Positions 1 to 11,668 of a stretch of 64,000 bases of DNA are shown here, piece after piece. Origin of the DNA: Sipunculus nudus (taxonomy: Eukaryota; Annelida; Sipuncula; Golfingiida; Sipunculidae); the NCBI GenBank assembly GCA_026874595.1, contig CM049309.1:48468079-48532078 (forward strand), read 5' to 3'. Under the pieces are notes generated by a model that saw nothing but the letters and a program-made list of their open reading frames with translations, was not told the DNA's origin and ran no database searches. Both the position numbers and the translations under genes were made by a program. The number at the start of each line of letters is the position of its first letter. Within the stretch, counting starts at the first letter, position 1.

Positions 1-493
1 TAACTTTTGTCAGAGTGAGGCGGTCTATATATACACCCGATCAGAGAGTTACGTCTGTTCCATTGAATTTGGACCCAGATTACTTCTAGATGATCATTAG
101 AAATAAAAGGACATACGGTAGATTGCAAGGAACTTTGTACATAAATGGCAACACCTCAACCATGTCTATTTCGGTCTTTTCGGTAGAGAGTATACCCCGG
201 GATTTCGATTTCATGGGTTGCGATACTATCGTCCAGCCAAGTCTCAGTGAGACATACTACATGGACCGAACCAACCTTTAAGAGGAGCACTAATTCGTCG
301 AACTTGGGAGGAAGACTTCTTACATTTAAGTGGATTATAGTTAGGCCGTTCTTCTTTCGGATACACTGTAGGAGTGTTTCATTGAGGAACCATTATCATG
401 CGTGTTTGAGGAAGGCACGTTTTGATAATCGGGAATGAACCCGTCATTGTTGTGACCAGGTAAGTAACTCTCGTTGTAAGGGGTACTGTTCAT
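1..493 (-). pseudogene. CR1-like retrotransposon ORF2, N-terminal endonuclease part, broken
   Basis: Reading the minus strand downward from an ATG at 493-491 gives an N-terminal segment starting MNSTPYNESYLPGH. A frame change near 345-365 then leads into an AP-endonuclease domain. Recognisable motifs are LTIIHLNVRSLPPKFDEL, VVCLTETWLDDSI, IPGYTLYRKDRNRHG, GVAIYV and IGCIYRPPHSD, which match the start of ORF2 in CR1/L2-type non-LTR retrotransposons. An in-frame TGA (minus 158-156) sits where the family has Gly. RT would follow beyond base 1, outside the window. The frame change and the stop make this copy non-functional. The ATG overlaps the ORF1 stop as ATGA. Confidence 0.85.
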
Positions 494-1690
494 GTTAATT
501 CTATTGCTGCTTGCTTGTGAAAATTTTTAAGAGAGGTTGCGATTTTGATTACATCACATATATTTGAACGGAATGCCTTTGAGCCTTTCTTGTTTAGATG
601 GAGGTTGTCAGATTTTAGTGTAAATGGACCAAGGTTATCAGTCATTAGCAGAGTCCATCCGTTTTTTTCAGCGTAGATTTCTAGTGCGGCATTCAGAAGT
701 CTTATTCTTTTAGAGTATATCTTAGAGGGTCTGCTAATCACTGTGCTAATTGTGACGTGCTTAATACTAGGATTCTGTTTTATAATTGGCACAATCTTAC
801 GGAACTTACGAATGCTAGTGTCTGCATTTTCTTTGCTTACATGATTTGTACCGATGTGTATGAGAAGATGGTCAGATTTGACTTGCTTGATCCTATCAAT
901 AGCATGATCAAAAGTAAACACACTTGAGTCCACATGCACATTGACTTTGGTTTTATCGGAGAGGTCAGAAGAGTTCAAGTTCTTTGTCATTGAGTCCCCC
1001 AGGACTTTTTCGTAAGAGGATTGGCAGGGCCTTGTTTTGTGTTGTTTGTGTTCGTGTGAAGGCTTGGGCGTAGAGTTCCCTGATTTCTTCTGAGCTCTGT
1101 TTACATGGCATGTTGCTGGGTTTACATTGGAGTCGTTGTGTACTTCTGTGGAAGCGTCTGTGCTAGGACACGCGTTTACGTCTCGGAAGCTGATATTTGA
1201 GGCTGTTACAGACGAATCTTCACTCGTTGAATTTGATAGTGTGGAGTTTAGAAGAGTAATGGGTGTACTGGTATTCAGCGTAGTCTGTGTTGCAGTGGTC
1301 TTGATTTTTGGAGTTGAGGGTGGATCATTTACTGGTGATGACGAAAGGCAGTTTGTTGTTACGTTACATTTGCATTGACAGCATCGTGTTGAGTTCGATG
1401 GAGTGATACGTTCCATGAGGGCATTAATCTGGGTTTGAAGGGCTATGTTTATCTCAATTAGCGACTCAAGGCGGGTAGCAAGGAGGTTGATTTTGTGTGG
1501 ATAGTTTCTGCACGTTATACACGTCCAGATGCCAAGAGTTCCACTATCCTCTCCTACACATACTGGATGGAACCAGCTCATACAGATGCAGCATCGAACC
1601 ATAGATTCATCAGCATACTTGCGATCATATACACAGTCCTTAGAGCAATATGATTCTTCTTGATCTTTGGTTTCAAGGTTACGTTTTGTT
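490..1690 (-). pseudogene. CR1-like ORF1, C-terminal part: PHD finger plus SGNH/GDSL esterase
   Basis: The open frame (Met codon at 1602, but open further upstream to about 1690) encodes a PHD-type zinc finger followed by an esterase-like domain. The finger reads YCSKDC, then RCCICMSWFHPVC (C-x2-C-x4-H-x2-C), then WTCITC. The Met at 1602 lies inside the finger, so it is not the true start. A low-complexity Ser/Thr/Pro linker follows. The esterase has block I GDSM, block III IHIGTN and block V DNLHLN, the Ser, Gly/Asn and Asp-x-x-His positions of SGNH hydrolases. PHD plus esterase in ORF1 is a known feature of CR1-like elements. The frame differs by one base from the upstream half of ORF1 (to 2378), so this copy carries a frameshift. 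Confidence 0.85.
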
Positions 1691-2378
1691 GCACTTTAAA
1701 TGATGTTCTTTTTTTTGTATTACGTGTCTGACGTTCACATGTAGCTTTATCAGGTGTTAGTTTATCACAGTTTGATTTTGTGTTCACCTCATTGTATGAA
1801 TTAGGAGAGCAATGGGTGTTATCATTCAGCTCAGCGTGTGAAATAGGGGAGCAATGGGTGTTATCATTCAGCTCAGCGTGTGACATTACACTAATATCCA
1901 GAGGTGGTGGAGGCGACGTAAAGGCTGGCGATAATGGAGAGACTTGAGGTATTGATGAGTTTATATCAGGTAATGGACTCATTGAGTTGGAATTTTGAGG
2001 GGTCTTCTGGAAAAGATCCCCCAGGATGTTGTCTTTTGTTGTTGACCCTTTGTTCTCAATTGGGGATGAAGCGATGACCGCAACACTGGTTTCTCTCAAT
2101 CTGGTTTGTACTCTGTTGTTTATACCATTAGATATGAATAACGCTTTGCATGAAAGTACAGGTTTTGGTATTGACGGGATTATATTGGCAAGTTCTGCCT
2201 GGATTGCTGACTTGCATTTTGTTTTCCTGAATTTGTTTAGGTCACACTTCTTCATATTATGAACAGTGGTATTCCAGTTATTTGTGACGTCTCTGATGGC
2301 TTGCTCGAGTTTTTCTTTTGTCGGCACAGGCAAGCTATCGAGCAGCATGTTAGATTGTTGAATCAGTTTGTCAGACAT
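1578..2378 (-). pseudogene. CR1-like ORF1, N-terminal part (266 aa frame)
   Basis: The frame starts MSDKLIQQSNMLLDSLPVP and is rich in Ser, Thr, Asn and Pro. It carries a short internal tandem duplication (SHAELNDNTHCSP twice, near 1790-1890). It ends in a basic stretch (KKRTSFKVQQNVTLKPKIKK) and then runs out of frame across the first PHD cysteines, which are read in the adjacent frame. The intact protein was therefore probably one ORF1 polypeptide of about 620-640 aa spanning 2378 to 490, now split by a one-base frameshift near 1650-1720. No domain is recognisable before the PHD finger. The 5' UTR probably lies above 2378, but its end is not visible. Confidence 0.7.
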
Positions 2379-3078
2379 GATTTCTTTTGCGTATACACTA
2401 ATATGAATTCGATAAAACGTCTTAGTGACTGTTTATAGGAAGATGAGAGAACAGGACGCGGGGTTTGTTTACAGTTTCCAGGGGCGACGTCTTGAATGTT
2501 ATGATAGATAAACTTACTTTTCCGTCGCTGAAATATCACTCAAACATCCCCACAACACAGTGTAGGGGAATGCATGGAATATCACAGTTTGTCTTCTAAA
2601 ACATGTGCTTGTAAAATCCGTTTAAGAGCGTAAAATCCATTAAAATCCAAGTAAAAATGTGAGCACTGAGAAGTTCGTTCTCGTACGCCCGAGTCTGCGC
2701 AATGACAAATTATGTTAACGCAATAACTTGAAAAGAATTTGACGCACAGTCACTAAACTTGCAACATAAATACACCTCATAAAGGGCTAGGTCCGGTTTA
2801 ATTACGGATGACCTTGACACATTTTTCAAGTACAAGTGTTAAAGTACACTTTAATATTATAAGTAATGTTTATTTAAATACCCCAAGTATGTTCCGATAA
2901 ATAACTCCGGAGTATTTTCAGTTTAAAGGTTGGTCAGACCAGAGATACCCGGCTATAATGTGCTCGTGACCGATACCCAACATTTAATGCCAAAAAATAC
3001 AGTTTTTAAGTGGAAAGAATGTACTTATTACTGCCTGAAATATCTCTATTAAGGTACCTTACCACACGCCTTTTTCAG
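2379..3078. other. CR1 5' leader and AT-rich intergenic DNA
   Basis: No coding segment is seen. The part next to 2378 is presumably the 5' untranslated end of the CR1-like element. The rest, up to the lectin exon, looks like intergenic or intronic DNA. No upstream lectin exon could be found here. Confidence 0.4.
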
Positions 3079-3332
3079 AAGACGAGGTGGAGGGCGCTTG
3101 GTGGAACGGGTTATGGATTGGTGGTAACGATCGTGACGACGAGGGAATATGGAGATGGGCAGCATCTGGTGATAGAATGTTTTATAATGACTGGCTTCCT
3201 AATCAACCAGACAATAGTTATGAAGAGGATTGCGCCAACATGTTTGGGAAAGGTCAATGGATGTGGAATGACATCAAATGTGACTGGAAAATGCGGGGAG
3301 CAATCTGTGAGAGGATTGGCAAGTTCATGTAG
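3079..3332 (+). CDS. C-type lectin-like protein, terminal exon
   Basis: A splice acceptor (cctttttcag, ending at 3078) precedes a frame encoding the C-terminal two-thirds of a C-type lectin domain. It has the WIGGNDRDDEGIWRW core, then YNDWLPNQPDN, EEDC, WMWNDIKC and AICER, and stops at 3330-3332. QPD is the galactose-type calcium-site motif and WND is the second calcium-ligand motif. The last three domain cysteines are present and the first would be in the missing upstream exon. The product would be a secreted or membrane carbohydrate-binding protein of the kind common in mollusc immunity. Upstream exons were not found; the CR1 element occupies 1-2450, so the exon may be an orphan or belong to a gene extending left of the window. 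Confidence 0.75.
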
Positions 3333-3398
3333 GTTAAGTGAAAGCAGTCCCTGGAGCAATGTCCGCCTGAAACTGGACAGAACAGGCCTCATTCTAAT

Positions 3399-3404
3399 AA
3401 TAAA
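3399..3404 (+). terminator. polyadenylation signal of the lectin exon
   Basis: AATAAA lies 67 bases after the lectin stop codon, a normal spacing for a short 3' UTR. Confidence 0.5.
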
Positions 3405-3893
3405 ATAGATGACTTAAGAGTAACTACTTGAATGGCATGGGTTGACTTGAAATTCAAAACTCTGCGGTAATTTACGATGTTTCCATGCAACAATATTATT
3501 AGAAGAGGGTTGCGTATCTATTTCATAGAACATTTTGTGACCATCTTTATCACAAGCGGAGTTGTTCATTTGGAAGTTTCGTCTTATAAAGTTTATCTTT
3601 GTTCATAGGCCTTTTGTGTGTTATGTTTGTCTAAGATTATTTTTAATTAAGTCAGATTTGGATGCCTCAATCAACCCACTTAAATGCAAAGAAATTACTG
3701 CAGATAAACTTGACTAGATTGCCTGCGGTCCGGCCGCAAGGTGAGAGTACCTTGAAATAGAATATAACGAGTAAATCATATTCCATGATCAAATCACAAT
3801 ATCTTCAAACACCCTTGGTATGTAGATACTTTTATATGCTGATAATGTGACTGTTACTTACTTTTTAGCCTTAAATTATATATATATATATAA

Positions 3894-3941
<48 letters not shown>

Positions 3942-4638
3942 TGTTGACGATATTTTTTTCAAATTTATTTTAATTCATTAGCTACATTTCAGAAGGAAGT
4001 GTTGGGATTTATAGTTTTTTAACGAGTATGGAATAAATATATACTTTAGTTGTGATTGTATCGGTTTTAAATTTCTCGATAAGCTAATTAATAAACCAGG
4101 CGCGCGACCATACCCGTTTTTTTATGAAATGAGAGAGACGCATGAGTGGTGTAACAAAGGTCGCTTAAAAGTGATAAGAACAAAGTATTAGGACGTCATT
4201 GTGTATACCGTAATATGTGTTTCGTATAAGTTCATAGACCATAATTGGTTGAAATTTTGTACATGTGATTATCATACGTCATTACAAATTATTTTAATGT
4301 AATTCACAGATAATCCGTACATATTCCCCGATTTTCCTTAAGATTAAATGAAAATTAGTTTTAGTGCCTTTTATAAAATTAATATCAGAAATAGAATGTA
4401 GTCAGCACTCAAGTACCTCCGTTATTGTTCTTCTAAAACGTTGGTGTTTCCTACGTAAGCATGAACTGTACTATGTAAATGGAATGAAAAATATGTGTCA
4501 CGGTTCACCAGCTTAATGGCCGCACCAAGGAACACCTTTGCAAAGGCGGACCATACTTCTTTTAAGTAAATCAAGCCCTCAACAAGAATAAACTGAATAA
4601 AAATCATGTTGATATTTACTAGTTATATTTTATTTTTT
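3405..4638. other. AT-rich non-coding stretch with TA microsatellite
   Basis: No coding signal is seen. It contains (TA)n tracts at about 3877-3892 and 3899-3939. Confidence 0.5.
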
Positions 4639-6815
4639 AGCTCAGCTGACTGTAAATCATCTGAGCTTTAGCGATCACCCTTTGTCCGGCGTCCGTTTGG
4701 TTGTCCGTCCGTTAACAGGGCACAAATCGTAATCGTTAGACCTAGAAACTTCTTACAATACATCCAGGGAGGTCCTGGGCAAATCTCCATGGAAACCTGA
4801 AATTAGTTTTTTAGCGTCCAGACAGTCAGACGGGGCACAAATTGTATGGATAAGGCCGTGACAGTTAGGGAGATCCTAGGCAAATCTCCTCGGAAACCCG
4901 AAATTAGGTCATTGTGACCTATTTTTTGTCACCTATAGGCCGAAACCTGATTCCGGGCACACTGAATGTCAGATGGGGCAAATCGTTTCTTGGGGCCTAG
5001 AATCTTTTAACTCAATATCCTGGGAGTTTTTAGGCAAATTTCCTTGGAAACCTGAAATTAGGTCATGGTGACCTATATTTTTTTAACTATGGGCCAAAAA
5101 CATGATTTTCAGCACCGAGACAGTTACGCTCCATAAGCAGCGGCTACGCTACACTCAACTATTTGCTACACTACCCACTGCATTAAACCGCAGTTGCCGG
5201 TCAGGTTTGGCCATCAGGCGGTGGAATTCCCCCTGCGTTATATTTAACCAAACACATTGCAGGTATCACCAACACAAACGGATGTTCTTCGAGGTACCGG
5301 TCACTTTACACTGCTGTGGAAAGCTCTTGGTAGCACAGACTTTTTTCACCCCGATTAGAATACACACGATATAATCGTCAGCTTTAGCAGTCTGTATACT
5401 GACTTGCCTGAGGCCAGTTATCCCCCACTGTATGCATATTTCATGTATTGCGTGCTACACGAGCTTGTCACGAGCATAGATATGTTTGTTTACACGCCAA
5501 GCCAATCAGATTTCTTCTACCAGTTCTGCAGATTTGTTTAAACGCAGAGCCAATCATATTTTACTTTATCCAGCGCAAACTGACTGGGTGTTGCCAAACC
5601 TAAAAAAATCCTGCTATTTCTCACAGCGGGTGAGTGGAAGGTCACCAGAGCGTACCAGACAGTCAGGTGGGGCACAATTAGTATCCATTAGGCCGAAAAT
5701 CCTCCAACATGACAGGTCCTAGGCAAATGTCCTTGGAAATCTGAAATAAGGTCATTGTGACCTATATTCTGCGACCTATGTGAAAAAGATGTCGTATGAA
5801 CACCCTGAATGTCAGATGGTGACAAATCGAATCTGTTTGGCCCTTTTTAAACAATTTCCTGGAAGGTTCTAGGCAAATCTCCTTGGAAACCTAAAATAAG
5901 GTCATGGTGACCTACATTTACGAGACAAAAACCTGATTTTGAGCCTCCTGAATGTCAGATGGGCACCAGTTATACCTGTTATGCCTAGAATCTACTAATG
6001 CAACATCCTGGGAGGTCCCAGGCAGATCTCCTTGAAAACCTGAAATGAGGTCAAAGTGACCTACATTTTGTGACCTACAGGCCGAAAACAGCACCCAGAA
6101 AGTCAGACAGGGCACAAATTATATCTGTAAGGCCTAGAATCTTCAAAAGTAATAATCTGAGATGTCCTTGGCAAATGTGTGTGGAAAACTGAAATCAGGT
6201 CACTATGACCTATATTTGCGACCTTCAGGAATAGAAGTCATATAAGTACCCAGACAGGCAGTCAGGGCAAACATTGTTTCTGTTCGGCCTAGAATCTTCT
6301 AATGTAACATTCTGAGACGTCCTTGGCGAGTGTCCTGGAAAACCGAAATTTGGTCACCATGACCTATATTTTGCAACCTTTCAGTGTTCATAGTGACCTA
6401 TATTGTGTGATCTATGGGCTGAAAAATGATTTTTGCGCACCCAGACAGACAAGGCACAAGTTGTATCCGTTAGCCCTTGACTCTTCTAACATGACATTCA
6501 TGGAAACCCTTTGCAATTCTCCTTGGAAACCTGAAAATGGATCATGGTGACCAATATTCTGCTAGCTATGGACAAGAAACATGATTTTGAGCAACCAGAC
6601 GGACGGTACAAATTGTATCCATATTCCTTGGAACCCTGTATTGTGAAATCCATTGGGGTTCTAGGCAGGTCTCCTATGAATCCTGAAATTTTTATTTTCT
6701 GTCCATTTGTTCAACACCTTAACTTTAGCCTTAGGCTTACAGACAATATATAACATCAATAAAAAAACTGAGCACCCAGCCAATAAGCTGAGCGTCATGG
6801 CCCATGAGCCACTTG
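4639..6815 (+). mobile_element. pearl/Helentron-like non-autonomous element with ~150-bp tandem core
   Basis: The left end has AGCTCAGCTGACTG followed by AATCATCTGAGCT. The right end has AAGCTGAGCG followed by a near-perfect hairpin (TCATGG-C-CCATGA) and GCCACTT. GCTCAGCT is therefore repeated in inverted form at both ends. The interior holds ten diverged units of about 150 bp. Each contains a GGAAACCTGAAAT-like block (near 4790, 4889, 5043, 5733, 5881, 6031, 6179, 6333, 6521 and 6672) and a GGTCATGGTGACC-like inverted word. A related copy with the same two ends lies at 38945-39890. A tandem core of ~150-160 bp between unique ends matches the published description of bivalve pearl elements, later linked to Helitron-type elements. 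No protein is encoded. Confidence 0.7.
5125..5655. mobile_element. insertion of ~530 bp nested in the tandem core
   Basis: The tandem core is interrupted between two copies of its AGACAGT word (5118-5124 and 5657-5663). The inserted DNA begins TACGCTC and ends GAGCGTA, a 7-bp terminal inverted repeat. The flanking word may be an 8-bp target duplication with one mismatch. No transposase is visible. It is probably a small DNA-transposon derivative; the class is uncertain. Confidence 0.5.
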
Positions 6816-7430
6816 TTTTATATTTGTATTTAAATTCATAATACTAGAAAACTAATAAATTAATATTACTGGAAATTTAAGGAGAAATATCTATGTGATT
6901 AAATCTAAATATTTTCACTTTTTATCCTTTACTTGGATACATGCAATGGGATTTTACATCAAATATAATATAATCACTGTATCTGATTATTAATTTTAAG
7001 GAATTTTTTTTTCGTCTTAAGCATTTTCCATTTCAATCATCATTGTGGTTTTGATCTCATAAAAGCAAAACAGGTATATTTATGTGGGGCCTAAATGGCT
7101 GTTACATTAAATGGATATTAGTCCGCATCAAAGAAAGTAAATTACACCTTACCGAACTTTTTTGTTAACTAGCCGCAATCCTCGATGGAATACACTGGAC
7201 TGAATAAACACAATTAAAGACCATTTATGCAAACTGAAAACAATAAACTAACAAAGCTGTGGCAGAAGAGATAGTAACATTCTAAAAGCGTCGTTTATCT
7301 TGAAATGGTCTCTTTTACTGAATTCTCATAAAAACTCGAAACACTGACGATAGCCTTTCTCGTTTTTTTATGAATCGTCTTTTGAACGGTTGCTTTCTAA
7401 GTGTATATTAATGAAATAAAAATTGCATTT
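6816..7430. other. AT-rich non-coding stretch
   Basis: Nothing recognisable. Confidence 0.4.
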
Positions 7431-9410
7431 TGAACACGTGGATATAATTATGTCTGGGGCCGGGCGTGTTACAATACCGAATCTTTTGACCTTTGGAACA
7501 CATGTGAACCTTAGTGTCTGGGGGCTTGCGTGTTAGAATCCTGAATCCCTGACATTTGGAACACGTGGTTATCTTAGTGTCTGGGGGCTTGCGTGTAAGA
7601 ATCCTGAATTCTTGTCATTTGGAACACGTGGTTGTCTTAGTGTCTGGGGGCTTGCGTGTAAGAATCCTGAATCCCTGACATTTCGAACACATGGTTGTCT
7701 AAGTGTCTTGGGGCTTGCGTGTAAGAATCCTGAATCCCTGAAATTAGGAACACGTGGTTACCTAGTGTCTGAGGGCGTGCTTGTAAGATTACTGAATCCC
7801 TGACTTATGGAACAAGTGGTTGTCTTAGTGTCTGAGGGCGTGCTTGTGAGAATCCTGAATCCCTGAAATTAGGAACACGTGGTTGTCTTAGTGTCTGGGG
7901 GCTTGCGTGTTTGAATCCTGAATCCCTGACATTTGGAACACATGGTTACCTTAGTGTCTGAGGGCGTGCTTGTAAGAATCCTGATTCCTGACATTTGGAA
8001 CACGTGGTTGTCTTAATGTCTCGGGGCTTGCGTGTTAGAATCCTGAATCTCTGACATTTGGAACACATGGTTACCTAGTGTCTGAGGGCGTGCTTGTAAG
8101 ACTCCTGAATCCCTGACGTATGGAACACGAGGTTGTCTTAGTGTCTGAGGGCGTGCTTGTAAGAATCCTGAATCCCTGATATTGGAACACGTGGTTGTCT
8201 TAATGTCTGGGGGCTTGCGTGTTAGAATTCTGAATCCCTGACATTTGGAACACATGGTTATCTTAGTGTCAGAGGGCTTGCGTGTAAGAACCCTGAATTC
8301 CTGACATTTGGAAGTCGTGATTGTCTTAATGTCTGGGAGCTTGCGTGTTAGAATGTTGAATCCCTGACATTTGTAACACATGGTTAACTTAGTGTCTGAG
8401 GGCGTGCTTGTAAGAATCCTGAATTCCTGACATTTGGAACACGTGGTTGTCTTAATGTCTGGGGGCTTGCGTGTTAGAATCCTGAAACCTTAACATTTGG
8501 ACCACGTGGTAACCTAGTGTCTGAGGGCGTGCTTGTAAGAATCCTGAATCCCTGACATTTCGAACACGTGGTTGTCTTAGTGTCTGAGGGCGTGCTTGTA
8601 AGAATCCTGAATCCCTGAAATTTGGAACACGTGGTTGTCTTAGTGTCTGGGGGCTTGCCTGTTGGAATCATGAATCCCTGACATTTGGAACACATGGTTA
8701 CCTTAGTGTCTGAGGGCGTGCTTGTAAGAATCCTGAATCCCTGACATTTGTAACACGTGGTTGTCTTAGTGTCTTGGGGCTTGCGTGTAAGAATCCTGAA
8801 GTCCTGACATTTGGAACACGTGGTTGTCTTAGTGTCTGGGGGCTTGCGTGTTAGAATCCTGAATCCCTGACATTAGGAGCACATGGTTACCTTAGTGTCT
8901 GAGGGCGTGTTTGAAAGAATCCTGAATCCCGGACATATGGAACACGTGGTTGTCTTAGTGTCTGAGGGCGTTCTTGTAAGAATACTGAATCCCTGAAATT
9001 AGGAACACGTGGATATCTTAGTGTCTGAGAACATGCTTGTAATATTCCTGAATCCCATATGTCTGAGGGCATGCTTGTAAGAATCCTGCATCCCTTACAT
9101 ATGGAACACGTGGTTATCTTAGTGTCTGAGAGCGAGCTTGTAAGAATCCTGGATCCCTGACATTTGAAACACGTGGTTATCATAGGGTCTGAGGGCGTGC
9201 TTGTAAGAATCCTGAATCCCTGACATTTGGAACACGATGATATATTGATGTCTTGGGTTGTGTGAATACGTATTCAAAATCATTGGCAGTGTGAACACAT
9301 GGATATCATAGATTCTGTAGCAATGCGTGTAAGAGGTCCGAACAACTGACATTTTGAACACGTGGACAGTACGGTGTCTGGGGACGTGCGTCATTGACAG
9401 TTTGAACGTT
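7431..9410 (+). repeat. 63-bp minisatellite, about 31 units
   Basis: The unit reads approximately GAACACGTGGTTGTCTTAGT, then GTCTGRGGGCKTGCKTGTAA, then GAATCCTGAATCCCTGACAT and TTG. Unit starts recur every 63 bp from about 7434 to 9359. Units differ mainly at GGGCTTGCGTG versus AGGGCGTGCTTG and at CACGTGG versus CACATGG. Because 63 is a multiple of three, open frames persist on both strands. On the minus strand they give 21-residue Cys-x2-Cys-bearing repeats, but indels break the frame repeatedly, so these are not taken as genes. Outer units are the most diverged. Confidence 0.9.
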
Positions 9411-10720
9411 GAAGAATATTATAGTTTTGTTATCATAAGAGGTAACAAAGGTAGGTTATCAAATACAGCGAGATTTTCCATGAATAGATTTTACGGGTAG
9501 GACGGAACGCTTAGTATTAAGCCCAGCCCGCGTATTGTCATATCGTCAATGCAGGTCAAAATAATGGCCATAACCGGGACGTGATATTGTGCGGAATTTC
9601 AGGTCGATGTGTAATACGTTTTTTTCTAATCAAGAGGATGCAAACGCGTTCATTGAAAAAAAAATCACATAAATCTAAAATCATATATTTTTGTGCTCCT
9701 TATAGCTTTATGTGCTTTTTATTTTTACACACACTGAGAAATTCTTGATAAATATACCTCTAGCCAAGACATGGGGTGTCAGCACAAATGACTTGGGGTC
9801 CGAATCACAGGTTAAATGTTAAAAATAATATTGTTACATTGGTAGACACGCGGGGATATTTCCGCATAATGCATGGTGTAAAGAAATTGTCAAAGGGGCA
9901 GTGCCTTTTAATTAAGCAAACAGGCATTTCAACTTAAACGTGTGCATAGAACAGGAATTACCCATTTTTCGGAGGGCAAGTGTATAGCTATTGGCTCAAA
10001 CTTCAACAGGACACATCTTGTTTCAATACACCTTAGCCCCTAGATTAGTTCAGTGTGATCTATTTATATTCAGTATGGCCTTTAAATATATTTCAAACTC
10101 AAATTAAAACTCCTCGATGTTAAAAATAAGCCATTCCCGTGATTTAGCTGAGCACATAAACACCTGTTTACTTAATTAATGTTATAATTTAATATGTTCC
10201 TACGTTTCTCGATCCTAATATTTTCAGCATTTCAGGGACAAATCTGAAACAGACTCAATGAACAGGCCAGTTCTATCTAGTTAAGAAAGTATACCACATC
10301 ACATCTGAAGATTGGGGTATCATTTTTCTTGTTAGTTCCATTAATATGTCTTTTTCACCTCTCTCTCTCTCTCTCTCTCTGTAATTTTCAAACAAGGTAT
10401 TTTTTAAATGATCACTTGCACAGAATGTGAATTATTATGCACAAACTGTAAAACGCCAATTTTACACACACATAATGTGTGACATTCGGTCTGTAACAAA
10501 CGAAAACTATTTAGGAGTTCGCTCTTGTCAATAAGTCCATAATGCATTTGGGGTTTGAAATGAAACGCTCCATGGTTCAGATACAACTTAATGAATGCGC
10601 CGAATTTAAGCTCGGTGTATCAGCAAATCTTGATATATCCATTTTGTCCAATGAAAATATTTTAAATTGAAAATGTGATGTGATCTTTTGATTCAATAAA
10701 ACGTTTATGGATCAAATGTT
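9411..10720. other. non-coding stretch
   Basis: No gene or repeat is recognised apart from a (CT)n run near 10359-10380. Confidence 0.4.
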
Positions 10721-10773
10721 TGTGTTTGTTTAAGGTGTTATCTGATATTTATAAAGTGAAATGTATATGCAGG

Positions 10774-10925
10774 AAAGTGAAGAAAGAATGTAGCAATGAG
10801 AGACAAATGAGCACAGCAAGTGGATGTGGGGATAATGTTGAACCTATGATCAAAAGCAGTGCACGCAATATATCCGTGGGCCAGTACGATCCTATGGCTC
10901 GTTATATTTGGTACCATCAAGGGAC
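10774..10925 (+). CDS. weak candidate exon, unknown
   Basis: An acceptor-like ATATGCAG is followed by an open segment encoding KVKKECSNERQMSTAS, then NVEPMIKSS and GQYDPMARYIWY. It is basic at the start and hydrophilic, like a cytoplasmic tail of a receptor. It may pair with the segment ending at 11891, since both contain a K/R-x-MST motif. There is no homology I can name and no clear donor. Confidence 0.2.
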
Positions 10926-11577
10926 TCGTTTTCTTTACTTTGTGGATGTTTGTCAGAAAATATTATCATTCAGTAGAAACTTAAATAGCAGCTGTGCGAA
11001 TAATTGTTATCCTATATTCTCTGCACTGATGATTCATTTTCTTTTCAATGTAGTCGAACCCACGCTTTGTCTTTTTTCTAAACTTGTTTGGATAATCTGC
11101 TTAAAATTATCCTTGCCTAGTGGATAAACCTTATTCAACAAACTTGTTGCACATGTCTTATTTTCTGAAAAAGAAATAATTTGGCAATTACATGTGTACT
11201 ACCGTCTAGTTCAGTTATGAAACTGTGTCCAGAGCAATCCGGCGATTTTTAAACATATACACCACAAGAACAAAATGTTTCTTTTTGCTTCCTATTTATA
11301 AAACACCCTCCATATGAAAAAAAGGTGGTACCAATGAAATAAACAAATTGGTGCATATTATCGTGGTTGTACTATCCTTTGCAACAAACCAAAAAAATAA
11401 GATTTCATTTTAACCATCTAAATTTGGAGCTAAATAATATGAAGAAACTGACAGTACACTGTCAATTTTAAAAGGTATATGTTTCCTATTTATCTCATTC
11501 GAGAAAAAACATTAAGCTTTGGAGGTGTTCTTAAACTTTCCTTACGGTCGCTCAAATTTGGGATATAGTTAGATCAA

Positions 11578-11582
<5 letters not shown>

Positions 11583-11633
<51 letters not shown>

Positions 11634-11668
11634 TTGTATATATATATAATATTATATTATATTATATT
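11583..11668. repeat. TA and TATAT microsatellite
   Basis: (TA)n followed by a short (TTATA)n array. Confidence 0.8.

Noticed and set aside
3010-3408. 132-codon plus frame overlapping the lectin exon
   Set aside because: The lectin domain is read in another frame with an acceptor site and a proper stop. This frame is its shadow.
8013-9394. Minus-strand frames with 21-residue Cys-x2-Cys repeats, zinc-finger-like
   Set aside because: They follow the 63-bp minisatellite and are broken by indels every few units. The Cys pairs lack matching His or Cys partners.
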